Part shown: positions 25,981 to 34,627 of the stretch, piece after piece
Layout: the number at the start of each line of letters is the position of its first letter
Numbering within the stretch: the stretch's first letter is position 1
From: Embleya hyalina
Lineage (GTDB): Bacteria; Actinomycetota; Actinomycetes; Streptomycetales; Streptomycetaceae
Length of the DNA stretch: 64,000 bases
Direction: 5' to 3'
Assembly (NCBI RefSeq): GCF_003967355.1
Contig: NZ_BIFH01000036.1
Location: forward strand, 62,896-126,895
Notes under the pieces: generated by a model
Database searches by the model: none
What the model saw: the letters and a program-made list of their open reading frames with translations, nothing else
What the model was told of the DNA's origin: nothing
Program-made: the position numbers and the translations under genes

Positions 25981-27162
25981 ATGACCGTCACCGAGCCGAT
26001 CGTTCGGCCCGGACCCGACGCGCCGCCGCCCGCGTCCGCGCCGCGACCACCGGAGCAGGCCCGCGTGGCGCTGCGCCGGGTCGCCCCCGACGACATCGGC
26101 GTCGCGCTCGGCGCCATGGTCGCCGGCGCGAGCTTCGCGTGGGTGCTGTACGGGCGGATCCTGCCGGTCGCCGGCTGGCAGGGCTACCTGATCACCGCCT
26201 ACCTCAGCTTCCTGCTGCTGTACGCGATCGCCACCCACATGCGCCTGGACCGGGTGGCCGCAGGCGACCGGGTCGCCGGCGCGGTGATCTCCACCGGCGC
26301 GGCCCTGATGGTCGGCACGGTGGCGACCGTGATCGGCTACGTCTTCGTCAAGGGCTTCGGCCGCATCCTGAACACGGACTTCTTCACCGCCACCCAGCGC
26401 CACTTCAGCGCGCTGAGCCCACACGGGGTCTCGGTGGGCGCCGCGCACGCGATCGTCGGCACCTTCGAACAGATGGGCATCGCGATCCTGCTGAGCGTCC
26501 CGCTCGGGGTGATCGCCGCGATCTACATGAACGAGGTCGGCGGCCGGTTCGCCGCCGTGGTGCGCGTGGTCGTCGAGGCGATGACCGCGATCCCCTCCGT
26601 GGTCGCCGGCCTGTTCGTCTACGCCTTCTTCGTCATCTCGCTCGGCCAGGGCTTTTGCGGCCTGGCCGCGGGCCTGGCGCTGTCGGTCGAGATGATGCCG
26701 GTCGTCTGCCGCGCCACCGAGGTGGTGTTGCGCCTGGTGCCCAACGGCCTGCGCGAGGCGTCCCTGGCCCTGGGCGCGGGGGAGTTCCGCACCCTGTGGA
26801 ACGTGGTACTGCCCACCGCGCGCAGCGGCCTGGTCACCGCCGTCATCCTCGGCTGCGCCCGCGTGGTCGGCGAGACCGCGCCCGTGCTGCTGGTCGCGGG
26901 CGGCGGCGCCGGCATGAACTGGGACCCGTTCAGCGGTGTGCAGACCTCCCTGCCGTACTTCATCTGGGTGAACTACAAGTCGCCCAGCGACGAGCTCAAC
27001 TCCCTCGCGTGGGGCGCCTCCGTGACCTTGCTCCTCATCGTCCTCGTGCTGTTCTCCCTCGCGCGCCTGATCGGCGGTCGCGGCCCCGGCGAGTCCCGAC
27101 GCCGCACGCGGCGCCGCGCCGGCGCCAGCGCCAAGTCCCTCACCCCGGAGCCCACTTCATGA
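25981..27162 (+). CDS. pstA: PstA-type phosphate ABC permease
   Basis: A 393-residue permease, longer than usual PstA (about 300) because of an N-terminal extension with three additional hydrophobic helices (about residues 38-125). The core has FEQMGIAILLSVPLGVIAAIYMNE, the coupling loop EASLALGAGEFRTLWNVVLP (about 259-278) and ARVVGETAPVLLVAGGG. It starts 139 bp after pstC, with GAGGGGATC before the ATG. The intervening DNA holds a 13-bp direct repeat (25857-25882). The stop overlaps the next gene (ATGA). Confidence 0.92.
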   Translation: MTVTEPIVRPGPDAPPPASAPRPPEQARVALRRVAPDDIGVALGAMVAGASFAWVLYGRILPVAGWQGYLITAYLSFLLLYAIATHMRLDRVAAGDRVAGAVISTGAALMVGTVATVIGYVFVKGFGRILNTDFFTATQRHFSALSPHGVSVGAAHAIVGTFEQMGIAILLSVPLGVIAAIYMNEVGGRFAAVVRVVVEAMTAIPSVVAGLFVYAFFVISLGQGFCGLAAGLALSVEMMPVVCRATEVVLRLVPNGLREASLALGAGEFRTLWNVVLPTARSGLVTAVILGCARVVGETAPVLLVAGGGAGMNWDPFSGVQTSLPYFIWVNYKSPSDELNSLAWGASVTLLLIVLVLFSLARLIGGRGPGESRRRTRRRAGASAKSLTPEPTS

Positions 27163-28784
27163 CCAGGACCACGCGCCTGCCCGCGCTCTTGCTACGCGTG
27201 GCGATCGCGTCCGTGCTCGCCGTCCCTCTGCTCGTCCTGCCGTCCGGTACCGCCTCGGCCGCGGCCGGCATCCACGGCAGCGGCTCCACCTGGAGCTCGC
27301 CCGCGACCATGCAGTGGTCGGCCGACGTCGCCGCCCGCGGCCTCGCGGTCGACTACACCCCCAACGGATCCACCGCCGGACGCAACGACTTCATGAGTCA
27401 CCTCGTCGACTTCGCGGTCTCGGAGATCCCCTTCCAGGGCAACTACGTCGACCGCGCCGGGCAGGCGACCAACGAACTCGCGCGCCTGCAGAACGACAAC
27501 ACCAAGTTCAAGTACCTGCCGATCGTCGCGGGCGGCACCTCGTTCATGTACAACCTGAAGATCCGCGGCCAGCAGGTCCGCAACCTCCAGTTGTCGCCGC
27601 GCACCATCGCCGGGATCTTCACCAACCAGATCAGGGTGTGGAACGACAAGGCGATCAAGGACGACAACCCGGCCCTGTCCCTGCCCGCCACCCCGATCAC
27701 CCCGGTCGTGCGCTCGGACGGCTCGGGCACCAGCGCGCAGTTCACCGCCTTCCTGACCAACCAGGTCAACGACATCTGGCGGCCGTTCTTCCCCGGCGGC
27801 ATGACCTCCGAGTTCCCGGTCAAGGGGGCCACCAAGGCGCAGGCCGGTTCCGAGGGCGTGGCCAACTACGTCGCGGCCGGATACGGCGAGGGCGCGATCA
27901 CCTACGTCGAGACCGCCTACGCGATCCAGCGGCAATTCCCGGTCGCCTCGGTCAAGAACGTCGCCGGCGTCTACACCCAGCCCAGCTCGGACGCGGTGTC
28001 GATCGCGCTCACCAAGGCCCGCCTGAACCCGGACAGCACGCAGATCCTGGACGACGTCTACACCAACCCGGACAAGCGCGCCTATCCGATCTCCAGCTAC
28101 AGCTACATGATCGTGCCGGCCGCCAAGCAGTTCTCCTTCGACGAGTCCAAGGGCGAAACGCTCGGCAAGTTCATCAAGTACTTCCTGTGCGCCGGACAGG
28201 GACAGGCACCGCGACTGGGATACTCGCCGCTGCCCCCCAAGTTGGTCGGCTTCGGATACGACGCGATCAAGTCGATCCCCGGCGCGCCGGACCCCGGAGC
28301 GCTGCCGGCGAACCTGGACAAGCCGACCAAGGCGGACCACGACGCCTGCCCGAACCCGACCTTCGACCCGGCCTGGGTGCCGCCGGAGCAGAAGCAGCAG
28401 CAACAGCAGCCCCAGCAGGGCGGCCCGGGCGGCTCCAACAACCAGAACAACAACAACGGCACCAACAACAACGGCACCGGCGGCAATACACCCAAGCCCG
28501 GTGACACGCCGGGTGCCGGCGGCGGCGCGACCGGCGGGACCCAGGGGCCGGACACCGGCGGCGGGGCCACCGTCGACCAGGGCACCGGCGAAGTCGTGGC
28601 CGGCGGCGACAAGTCCGGCCCCGCCGGGCCGGTCAGCGCCGGATCCGTGGAAGCCGGCGACTCGCCGCCGCTGCCGCCGGTCTGGTTCTACGCACTCACC
28701 CTGGTGTGCCTGACGGCGGCGGTGTTCGGCGCGCCGTTCCTGTACAGCCGACTCGGTCGAGGACGTGGTCCCGATGTCCGCTGA
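27159..28784 (+). CDS. pstS: Membrane-anchored PstS-like substrate-binding protein
   Basis: A 541-residue exported protein. A signal peptide (about 1-35) precedes a PstS fold (about 36-390) starting GIHGSGSTWSSPATMQWSAD, with VDFAVSEIPF, LSPRTIAGIFTNQIRVWND and SDGSGTSAQF carrying the phosphate-loop SGT. Then comes a Gln/Asn/Gly linker (QKQQQQQPQQGG and NNNNGTNNNG, about 408-440), a Gly-rich stretch and a C-terminal TM helix (WFYALTLVCLTAAVFGAPFLY) with a basic end. Typical PstS proteins are lipoproteins; here the anchor is a C-terminal helix without a lipobox. ATG overlaps the pstA stop, so coupled translation. Confidence 0.88.
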   Translation: MTRTTRLPALLLRVAIASVLAVPLLVLPSGTASAAAGIHGSGSTWSSPATMQWSADVAARGLAVDYTPNGSTAGRNDFMSHLVDFAVSEIPFQGNYVDRAGQATNELARLQNDNTKFKYLPIVAGGTSFMYNLKIRGQQVRNLQLSPRTIAGIFTNQIRVWNDKAIKDDNPALSLPATPITPVVRSDGSGTSAQFTAFLTNQVNDIWRPFFPGGMTSEFPVKGATKAQAGSEGVANYVAAGYGEGAITYVETAYAIQRQFPVASVKNVAGVYTQPSSDAVSIALTKARLNPDSTQILDDVYTNPDKRAYPISSYSYMIVPAAKQFSFDESKGETLGKFIKYFLCAGQGQAPRLGYSPLPPKLVGFGYDAIKSIPGAPDPGALPANLDKPTKADHDACPNPTFDPAWVPPEQKQQQQQPQQGGPGGSNNQNNNNGTNNNGTGGNTPKPGDTPGAGGGATGGTQGPDTGGGATVDQGTGEVVAGGDKSGPAGPVSAGSVEAGDSPPLPPVWFYALTLVCLTAAVFGAPFLYSRLGRGRGPDVR

Positions 28785-28977
28785 CGCGCGCGAGGAGGCC
28801 GCGCCGGGTGACCGGGAGATGTCCGGTCCGTGCGCCGCAGACGAACTTTCGAACACCGTGTCGGTTTCCGCTCCCTCGGTGCCGCCGCGCCGCGCGAGGA
28901 TCGGCGCGGGTCGTTTTCGCCGGGGGGAATCGGCAGGGAAACCGGTCCCGAACGGGGGCGAGAGAAGTGGGGTTGCC

Positions 28978-31254
28978 GTGAGCGGCATCGAGCGTTCCAC
29001 CGCTTCGCCGGGCCGCGCGTTGTCCGTCGCCGGTGTCATCGCGCTGTGCGTCGCGCTGCTCGCGGGATGGCTCGGCGTGGTCGCCGGGTCGGCGGGCGCG
29101 GCCGAGCCCGCCGCCCGCCCGGCGGTGACGGTGTCGCAGAGCATCAACCTGGTCAACCAGCGCATCCTGGTCAAGTGGACCGGCTTCACCCTGGCCGCCG
29201 GTACCAACAGCGTCGTCGTGATGCAGTGCAAGGGCGCCACGCCCCGGCCTCGGGACTGCTGGTCGCCGACCTACACGGAGAACGGCGTCTTCCAACAACC
29301 CGACGGCAATCCGCCGATTCTCGCCACCAAGCAGACCGGAGTGCCCACCCGCGCGGACGGATCCGGAGAAGTGTGGCTCCAGGTCAGGCCGGCGCTGCGA
29401 CTGCCGCAGTTGGGCTGCTCCGACCGACAGGCGTGTTCGGTCGTGGCGTTCGTGATGCCCGAGGCGGGCAGCACCGCCACCTCCTTCCAGCCGAAGCAGC
29501 ACATCGATCTGGGTGTCCAGTATCAGATCACCGACACCGAGATGGACGTGGCCTTCGCCGCCGGGCAGGCGGCGGTGACGCCGCTGTCGTTCATCCCCGC
29601 GCCCGACGCGTGCCCGGGCATGGAACACCCCGACCTGTCGGTCACCGGCACCGGCGAGTTCGCCCAGGCCGGTGCCTCGTGGGTGTTCGGGTTGTGCGGT
29701 GCCCGGACGAACCCGGTCAACATGACGGTCAGTTCCGGCTCCGGCCCCAACTCTCGCGAGGTCTTCCTCCGCGACGGAACCGACATCGGCGTCACCCAGC
29801 AGCCCATCGGCGGCGCGCTCGACCAGGCCCGTCCGGTGGGATTGACCGGTACCCGGGACAAGGACAAGACGGTGTACGCGCCGCTGACCAACGGTGCGCT
29901 GGCCATCTCCTTCAACATCGACGACGCGAAGACCAACGAACCCATCACGTCGATGAGTCTGACCCCGCGCCTGGTCGCGAAAATGATCACCGGGGCCTAC
30001 ACCACGGGGCCGCGTGGGCCGGGCGCGATCCTGAAGGTCTACGACGACCCGGAGTTCAAGGCCGTCAATCAGGCGCACGCATGGCCGGTCGCCGACCGCA
30101 GTCCGATCCTGCGCGGTGTCCAGGACGACATGATCTGGGCACTCACCGCCTGGCTCGCCGCCGACCCGGAAACCGCCGCATGGCTCTCCGGAACACCGGA
30201 TGCCAACGGCATCGTGTGTCCGCCGGAGTGGCGTGTCGGCACGGCGACGTACCCGCTGGCGGTATACACCAACCGCCTGGAGGCCCAGTCCAACGTGAAC
30301 GTGCCGCAGACGGTGTACGAGGACATCGTCAACCGACTCGGCAACGCGGTGCCGATGAACCGCACCGTGGGCGACTTCGGGCCCAAGGACGACGGTCAGG
30401 ACAGGTTCGGTTCGCACACCGTGATGGCCGTGACCTCGGTCGAGGCGGCCCTGCGCATGGGCACGCCCGTCGCCAAGCTCCGCAACGCCGCCGGCAACTT
30501 CGTGGACCCGACCGACCCCGCGACCGTGCGCGCCGGACTCGCCGCCGCCAAGGCGGGCCCGGACAAGGCGACGCTGACCAACGACTACCGCAGCACCGCC
30601 GCGAACGCCTACCCGCTCACCGCCACCGACGTGGCGATGGTCTCCACCGACAAGCTCACCGCCGCCAAGGCCGCCAAGATCGACACCTTCCTCGCCTACG
30701 CGGCGACCGCCGGACAGACGCAGACGGGCACCTTCCAGCCCGGCGCGCTGCCGCCCGGCTACACCCCGCTCACCGACGCGCAAAAGCAGCAGATCGCCGA
30801 CGCCCGCAAGAAGATCGCCGACGCGCCCAAGTGGACCGGGGAAACCCCGCCGCCCACCAACCCGCCCGTGAACGGAAACACCGACAACAACACCGGTACC
30901 TCCGCGGGCACGAGTACCGGCAACACCGGCACCCCGAACACCCCGGTCGCCGGCGATCCCGACGCCTCGCCCTCGGCCGCGCCGTCGACCGCGGGGCCCT
31001 CCACCGCACCGGTGGGTGCCGCCGCGCCGCCGGCCGACAAGGGGCCGTTCCCCTCGGTCGCCAACGTGATCAAGGACGCGCTCGACGGCGACGGATCCGC
31101 GATCGTGCTGCTCGTACTGATGTGCGTGAGCGCGGGTGCGCTCGTCGCCTGCCCCGTACTGCTCTCCCTCGGACACAAACGCCGCACCGGCAACTGGCCA
31201 CCACCGGTGGCCGCCGTCCTGCGCCTGATCGGTCGCCAGGGAGTGCCCGCATGA
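28978..31254 (+). CDS. Large exported protein with binding-protein-like domain and C-terminal TM
   Basis: A 758-residue protein. The signal peptide is about residues 1-41 ([23 protein letters not shown]). The first domain (about 45-200) is beta-rich with disulfide-type cysteines ([20 protein letters not shown]). The second (about 235-600) resembles a PstS-like fold: [25 protein letters not shown] and [11 protein letters not shown] Pro/Thr/Asn linker (about 625-690) leads to a C-terminal TM ([22 protein letters not shown]) and basic tail. GTG 28978 is chosen because it directly precedes the signal peptide; the in-frame GTG at 28765 would add 71 residues unlike a secretion signal. The stop overlaps the sortase-like gene. 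Confidence 0.7.
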   Translation: MSGIERSTASPGRALSVAGVIALCVALLAGWLGVVAGSAGAAEPAARPAVTVSQSINLVNQRILVKWTGFTLAAGTNSVVVMQCKGATPRPRDCWSPTYTENGVFQQPDGNPPILATKQTGVPTRADGSGEVWLQVRPALRLPQLGCSDRQACSVVAFVMPEAGSTATSFQPKQHIDLGVQYQITDTEMDVAFAAGQAAVTPLSFIPAPDACPGMEHPDLSVTGTGEFAQAGASWVFGLCGARTNPVNMTVSSGSGPNSREVFLRDGTDIGVTQQPIGGALDQARPVGLTGTRDKDKTVYAPLTNGALAISFNIDDAKTNEPITSMSLTPRLVAKMITGAYTTGPRGPGAILKVYDDPEFKAVNQAHAWPVADRSPILRGVQDDMIWALTAWLAADPETAAWLSGTPDANGIVCPPEWRVGTATYPLAVYTNRLEAQSNVNVPQTVYEDIVNRLGNAVPMNRTVGDFGPKDDGQDRFGSHTVMAVTSVEAALRMGTPVAKLRNAAGNFVDPTDPATVRAGLAAAKAGPDKATLTNDYRSTAANAYPLTATDVAMVSTDKLTAAKAAKIDTFLAYAATAGQTQTGTFQPGALPPGYTPLTDAQKQQIADARKKIADAPKWTGETPPPTNPPVNGNTDNNTGTSAGTSTGNTGTPNTPVAGDPDASPSAAPSTAGPSTAPVGAAAPPADKGPFPSVANVIKDALDGDGSAIVLLVLMCVSAGALVACPVLLSLGHKRRTGNWPPPVAAVLRLIGRQGVPA

Positions 31255-32225
31255 CCGCCGACACCGTCTCCAAGGTCCCCGCGACCGCGCCGGCGACCAC
31301 CCTCGCGACCACACCCGCGCCTGCGACCGCACCCGCACCCGCAGGCGCCGGCGCCGGTGCGCAACCGCCGGCGACCGCGGGCGGGTCCCGCGCGAGCCGG
31401 GCCGACCCCTACACCGTCGCGGGCGCCGCGGTCGCGCTGCTCGCACTGCTCATCGCGGGCTTCGTCGGCTACGTGTACGTCGTCTCCGACATCCAACAGG
31501 CCCGCGACCAGAGCATCCTGGCCGACCGACTCTCCGACGAGCTCTACCGCGACGTCGCCCCTCTCGGCGGCACCATCGCCAAGGGCAAGCCGGTGGCGAT
31601 GTTGCGGATCCCCGCGATCGGCCTGCGCCAGGTCGTCGTCGAGGGCACCACCGCCGACTCGCTCGCCAAGGGCCCCGGACACCTGCGGACCAGCGGCCTG
31701 CCCGGGCAGGGCGGGCACAGCGTGATCATGGGCCGCGCGTACAGCTTCGGCGGCCCGTTCCACGACCTCGACGACCTGCGCGTCGGCCAGCGGATCGAGG
31801 CGACCACCCAGCAGGGCGAGTTCACCTACAAGGTGATCGAGCGCAGGCACATCGCCAACGGCAAGGACGACGTGCTCGCACCCGGCCGGGAGAACCGACT
31901 GGTGCTGATCACCGCCGACTCGTGGATCCGCCCCGGCGGCCGCACGGTGGTCGTCGCCGAACTGCAAGGTGCCCCGAAGGCCCAGGAGGGCCGGCGCCCG
32001 CAAGGTCTACGCGCGGACGAGAAGGGCACCGGCGGCTACGCGAACGCCGGCGTGCGACTGCTCCTGTGGGCGCAGGCGTTCACCATCGTCCTCGCCGTCC
32101 TGGTCTGGGCCCTGCGCCGTCACCCCGATCGCCGAGTCACGCTCCTGCTCGGCACCCCGGTCGTGCTCGCCGTCGTGTGGGCACTGTACGAATCCGCCGC
32201 ACGCGTACTCCCGGCGACGCTCTGA
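31251..32225 (+). CDS. Sortase-fold membrane protein lacking catalytic His and Cys
   Basis: A 324-residue protein with an Ala/Pro-rich cytoplasmic N-terminus, TM helix (about 54-78), sortase domain (about 113-240) and a C-terminal pair of TM helices (about 266-318). The domain follows class E sortases: [14 protein letters not shown], then [20 protein letters not shown]. Where class E enzymes have AGHRDTYG this protein has MGRAYSFG, so the catalytic His is Arg162; where they have TTCN it has ITAD, so the Cys is Ala222. Only the Arg (Arg231) remains. It is therefore predicted to be inactive as a transpeptidase and may bind sorting-type peptides or scaffold the transporter. ATG overlaps the upstream stop. 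Confidence 0.85.
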   Translation: MTADTVSKVPATAPATTLATTPAPATAPAPAGAGAGAQPPATAGGSRASRADPYTVAGAAVALLALLIAGFVGYVYVVSDIQQARDQSILADRLSDELYRDVAPLGGTIAKGKPVAMLRIPAIGLRQVVVEGTTADSLAKGPGHLRTSGLPGQGGHSVIMGRAYSFGGPFHDLDDLRVGQRIEATTQQGEFTYKVIERRHIANGKDDVLAPGRENRLVLITADSWIRPGGRTVVVAELQGAPKAQEGRRPQGLRADEKGTGGYANAGVRLLLWAQAFTIVLAVLVWALRRHPDRRVTLLLGTPVVLAVVWALYESAARVLPATL

Positions 32226-32266
32226 CGCCGGTTCCCGTCCCACTCCACACCCCGGAGGCTCCGCAC

Positions 32267-33118
32267 GTGACCAGCCCGGACAGCGGTGCGACGACTCTCG
32301 CTCCCGCAGCCGAGACCCAGCCTTTACCGGCTCAATCCGCCGGCGGGCGTGGCTCGACGCTCACCGCGGAGACCGTCAGTGCCTGGTTCGGCACCCACAA
32401 GGTGCTCGAACGCGTCGACCTCGTGATGGCGGCCAACTCCGTCACGGCCCTGATCGGGCCGTCCGGCTGCGGCAAATCCACGTTCCTGCGCATCCTCAAC
32501 CGGATGCACGAACTGGTACCCAGCGCCCAACTCGCGGGCCGGGTCCTGCTCGACGGCGAGGACATCTACGACTCCGCCCGCCGGCCGATCGAGACCCGGC
32601 GCCGGGTCGGGATGGTCTTCCAAAAGCCCAACCCGTTCCCGGCGATGTCCATCTACGACAACGTGGTCGCCGGCCTCAAGCTGACCGGCGTGCGCAACGC
32701 GGACAAGGACGCCGTCGTGGAATCCTCGCTGACCCGGGCCGGCCTGTGGACGGAGGTGCGCAATCGACTCAGGCAACCCGGCGGCGCGCTGTCCGGGGGC
32801 CAGCAGCAACGTCTCTGCATCGCCCGTTCGCTCGCGGTCGACCCGGACGTGCTGCTCATGGACGAGCCGTGCTCGGCCCTGGACCCGACCTCCACCAGGC
32901 GGATCGAGGACACCATCGGCGAGTTGCGCGACGAGGTCACCATCGTCATCGTCACGCACAACATGCAACAGGCCCAACGTGTATCCGACCACTGTGCGTT
33001 CTTCCTCGCGGCGGAGAACACCCCCGGCCACATCGTCGAGGCCGGACCCACCACCGCGATCTTCGGTGCCCCCCGCGACCCCCGGACGGCCGACTATGTC
33101 GCCGGTCGCTTCGGATGA
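32267..33118 (+). CDS. pstB: PstB-type phosphate ABC ATPase
   Basis: A 283-residue ATPase that energises PstCA. Walker [10 protein letters not shown] is at about residues 65-73, the Q-loop VFQKPNPFP at about 117-125, signature [16 protein letters not shown] at about 177-192 and Walker [14 protein letters not shown] at about 197-209, with the H-loop VTHNM. All catalytic residues are present. GTG 32267 has GGAGG 9 bp upstream and gives an N-terminal extension of about 30 residues. Last transporter gene of the operon, 41 bp after the sortase-like gene. Its end overlaps the next small gene by 23 bp. No phoU is in the window. Confidence 0.94.
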   Translation: MTSPDSGATTLAPAAETQPLPAQSAGGRGSTLTAETVSAWFGTHKVLERVDLVMAANSVTALIGPSGCGKSTFLRILNRMHELVPSAQLAGRVLLDGEDIYDSARRPIETRRRVGMVFQKPNPFPAMSIYDNVVAGLKLTGVRNADKDAVVESSLTRAGLWTEVRNRLRQPGGALSGGQQQRLCIARSLAVDPDVLLMDEPCSALDPTSTRRIEDTIGELRDEVTIVIVTHNMQQAQRVSDHCAFFLAAENTPGHIVEAGPTTAIFGAPRDPRTADYVAGRFG

Positions 33119-33482
33119 GTCGCAGGCCCCGGACGGTACGCCGGAACGGCACGCGCGCTACGACGTCCACCTGGACGCCGAGCAGCACGTGCGGTGGCGG
33201 CTCATCGCCCCGAACGGCCGCGTGCTCGCGCGGTCCGCTCGGGGCCATGTCACGGCGGGGGCCTGCCGCATCGAGCTCGACCGGCTGCGTCGCCGGGTCG
33301 TGGACCTGGTGCCCGTCATCGGACGGGCGACGGGGGCGCCGGGCTGGTTCTGGAGCGTCGCTCTCGAACCCAGCGCCCCCGTCGCGTTGTCGGCCCGTAC
33401 CTACGAGCGCCTGGAGAGTTGCCAGGTGTCCTACGAGAGATTCGTCCGTCTGCTGACCGTCACCGAGCCCGACGACTGGTGA
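33096..33482 (+). CDS. Small DUF1508 (YegP)-like protein
   Basis: A 128-residue soluble protein. Residues about 20-55 ([20 protein letters not shown], then [10 protein letters not shown]) follow the YegP/DUF1508 pattern in which a Trp-Arg strand precedes an Asn-Gly turn. The C-terminal half is Arg/Leu-rich. ATG 33096 lies inside the end of pstB; the overlap suggests co-transcription. It could be a stress-associated accessory; the family has no settled biochemical function. Assignment is moderate. Confidence 0.55.
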   Translation: MSPVASDESQAPDGTPERHARYDVHLDAEQHVRWRLIAPNGRVLARSARGHVTAGACRIELDRLRRRVVDLVPVIGRATGAPGWFWSVALEPSAPVALSARTYERLESCQVSYERFVRLLTVTEPDDW

Positions 33483-33601
33483 CCCGGGCCGCGCGCCCGC
33501 CACGATCGACGCGATCGTGGCGGTGCGCACGCGCCCGGCCCGGGGCGGTGGACTCTCCCGTCACGGGAGGGGGCACCGTGGTCGGTCGGGAGGTGATGAG
33601 G

Positions 33602-34585
33602 ATGTTCCTCGGCATCGGAGACTTCGCTCGCGCCACGGGCCTGACCGTCAAGGCCCTGCGCTGGTACGACGAACAGGGCGTCCTGGTGCCCGCCGACGTG
33701 GACCCGGGCACGCGCTATCGCCGCTACGCGGTCGGCCAACTCGAACAGGCGGGCGTGGTCCGCGCGCTGCGGGCGGCGGGAGTGCCGCTCGCGGAGGTAC
33801 GGATCGCGGTGGCCGGCGGCGGCTCCCCGCAGCAGGCGCTGCACGCCCGTCGCGAGGCGGTGCGCGTCGAACGCGCGCGCGAGGACCGGGCGCTCGCGGC
33901 CGCCGAGCGGGTGCTCGCCGGCACGGAGTCGCGCCACGACGTGCGGTCGCGGCCCACCCGGGCGCAGGCGTGGGTCGGCGTCGTCGAGTACGTCGCGACG
34001 CCCGGGGCCGGCACGGAGCCGGCGGGTGCGGGTGCGGGGGTGGGGGCGGGCTCGAGCGCCGGTGCGGGTGTGGGTGCGGGTGCGGGTGCGGGCTCGGGCC
34101 CGGTGGTCGCGGGGGCCGACGGGACGGTCGCGGACGCCGATGTCGCGGTCGAGGAGGCCCTGTTCGACCTGTACGCGAGTCTGGCCGCGGACGGGATCAC
34201 CCCCACCGGCCCCTTCTGGCTGGACCTGGGCCGACCCGCCGCGGACGCCGGCGCCGAGGTCGTGCTGTGCCTGCCGCTGTCCGCGCCGGCGCCCGACGGC
34301 TGGTTCGTCCCGGGCCGGCGGACGGTCGCCGGCGTGCGCCCGGCCGGTCGCGAGCTCGCCACCGACCACCCGGTCACCGACGACGACCCCGACGACGACA
34401 CCGCCGTGCATCCGGCGTTCGCCGCCCTGGTTCGCGCCGCCGCCGAACGGGGCCTGTCGATCGACCTGGGCACGCTGCGACAACACTGCCCGCGCGAGGT
34501 GCCGGGCGCGCCCGGATCCGGGACGTCCGAGACGGTGGTGGAACTGTCCGTGGCGGTCGAGGGCACCCACCCGACAGGCGAATAA
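33602..34585 (+). CDS. MerR-family regulator with large C-terminal domain
   Basis: A 327-residue regulator. The N-terminal MerR winged helix (about 1-72) reads GIGDFARATGLTVKALRWYD, then DPGTRYRRY, and the Ala/Arg-rich dimerisation helix follows. A low-complexity (Ala-Gly/Val-Gly) linker occupies about residues 140-168, encoded by GCGGGT-type repeats. The remaining domain (about 180-320) may be an effector-binding (GyrI-like) module, with FDLYASLAADGITPTGPFWLD. ATG 33602 is favoured by GGGAGG 8 bp upstream; ATG 33596 is too close to it. It lies 42 bp before hen1 and may control it, which is inference. Confidence 0.82.
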   Translation: MFLGIGDFARATGLTVKALRWYDEQGVLVPADVDPGTRYRRYAVGQLEQAGVVRALRAAGVPLAEVRIAVAGGGSPQQALHARREAVRVERAREDRALAAAERVLAGTESRHDVRSRPTRAQAWVGVVEYVATPGAGTEPAGAGAGVGAGSSAGAGVGAGAGAGSGPVVAGADGTVADADVAVEEALFDLYASLAADGITPTGPFWLDLGRPAADAGAEVVLCLPLSAPAPDGWFVPGRRTVAGVRPAGRELATDHPVTDDDPDDDTAVHPAFAALVRAAAERGLSIDLGTLRQHCPREVPGAPGSGTSETVVELSVAVEGTHPTGE

Positions 34586-34614
34586 AGCGATCGTCGGAGC
34601 CGGTACATCTGACA

Positions 34615-34620
34615 CATAAT
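34615..34620 (+). promoter_or_regulatory. -10 hexamer CATAAT of a leaderless promoter for hen1
   Basis: CATAAT ends 7 bp before the GTG at 34628, in an AT-rich patch (GACACATAATCGG). No ribosome site precedes the GTG. This supports an independent leaderless transcript of the RNA repair pair. Confidence 0.55.
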
Positions 34621-34627
34621 CGGTCCG

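Noticed and set aside
28765-28977. N-terminal extension of the 758-residue binding-like protein
   Set aside because: It would put 71 mostly polar residues before a normal signal peptide and overlap the previous gene's end; GTG 28978 is more sensible.
27192-29240. 682-codon minus-strand ORF opposite the PstS-like gene
   Set aside because: Antisense to a well-supported signal-peptide protein; no recognisable domain.
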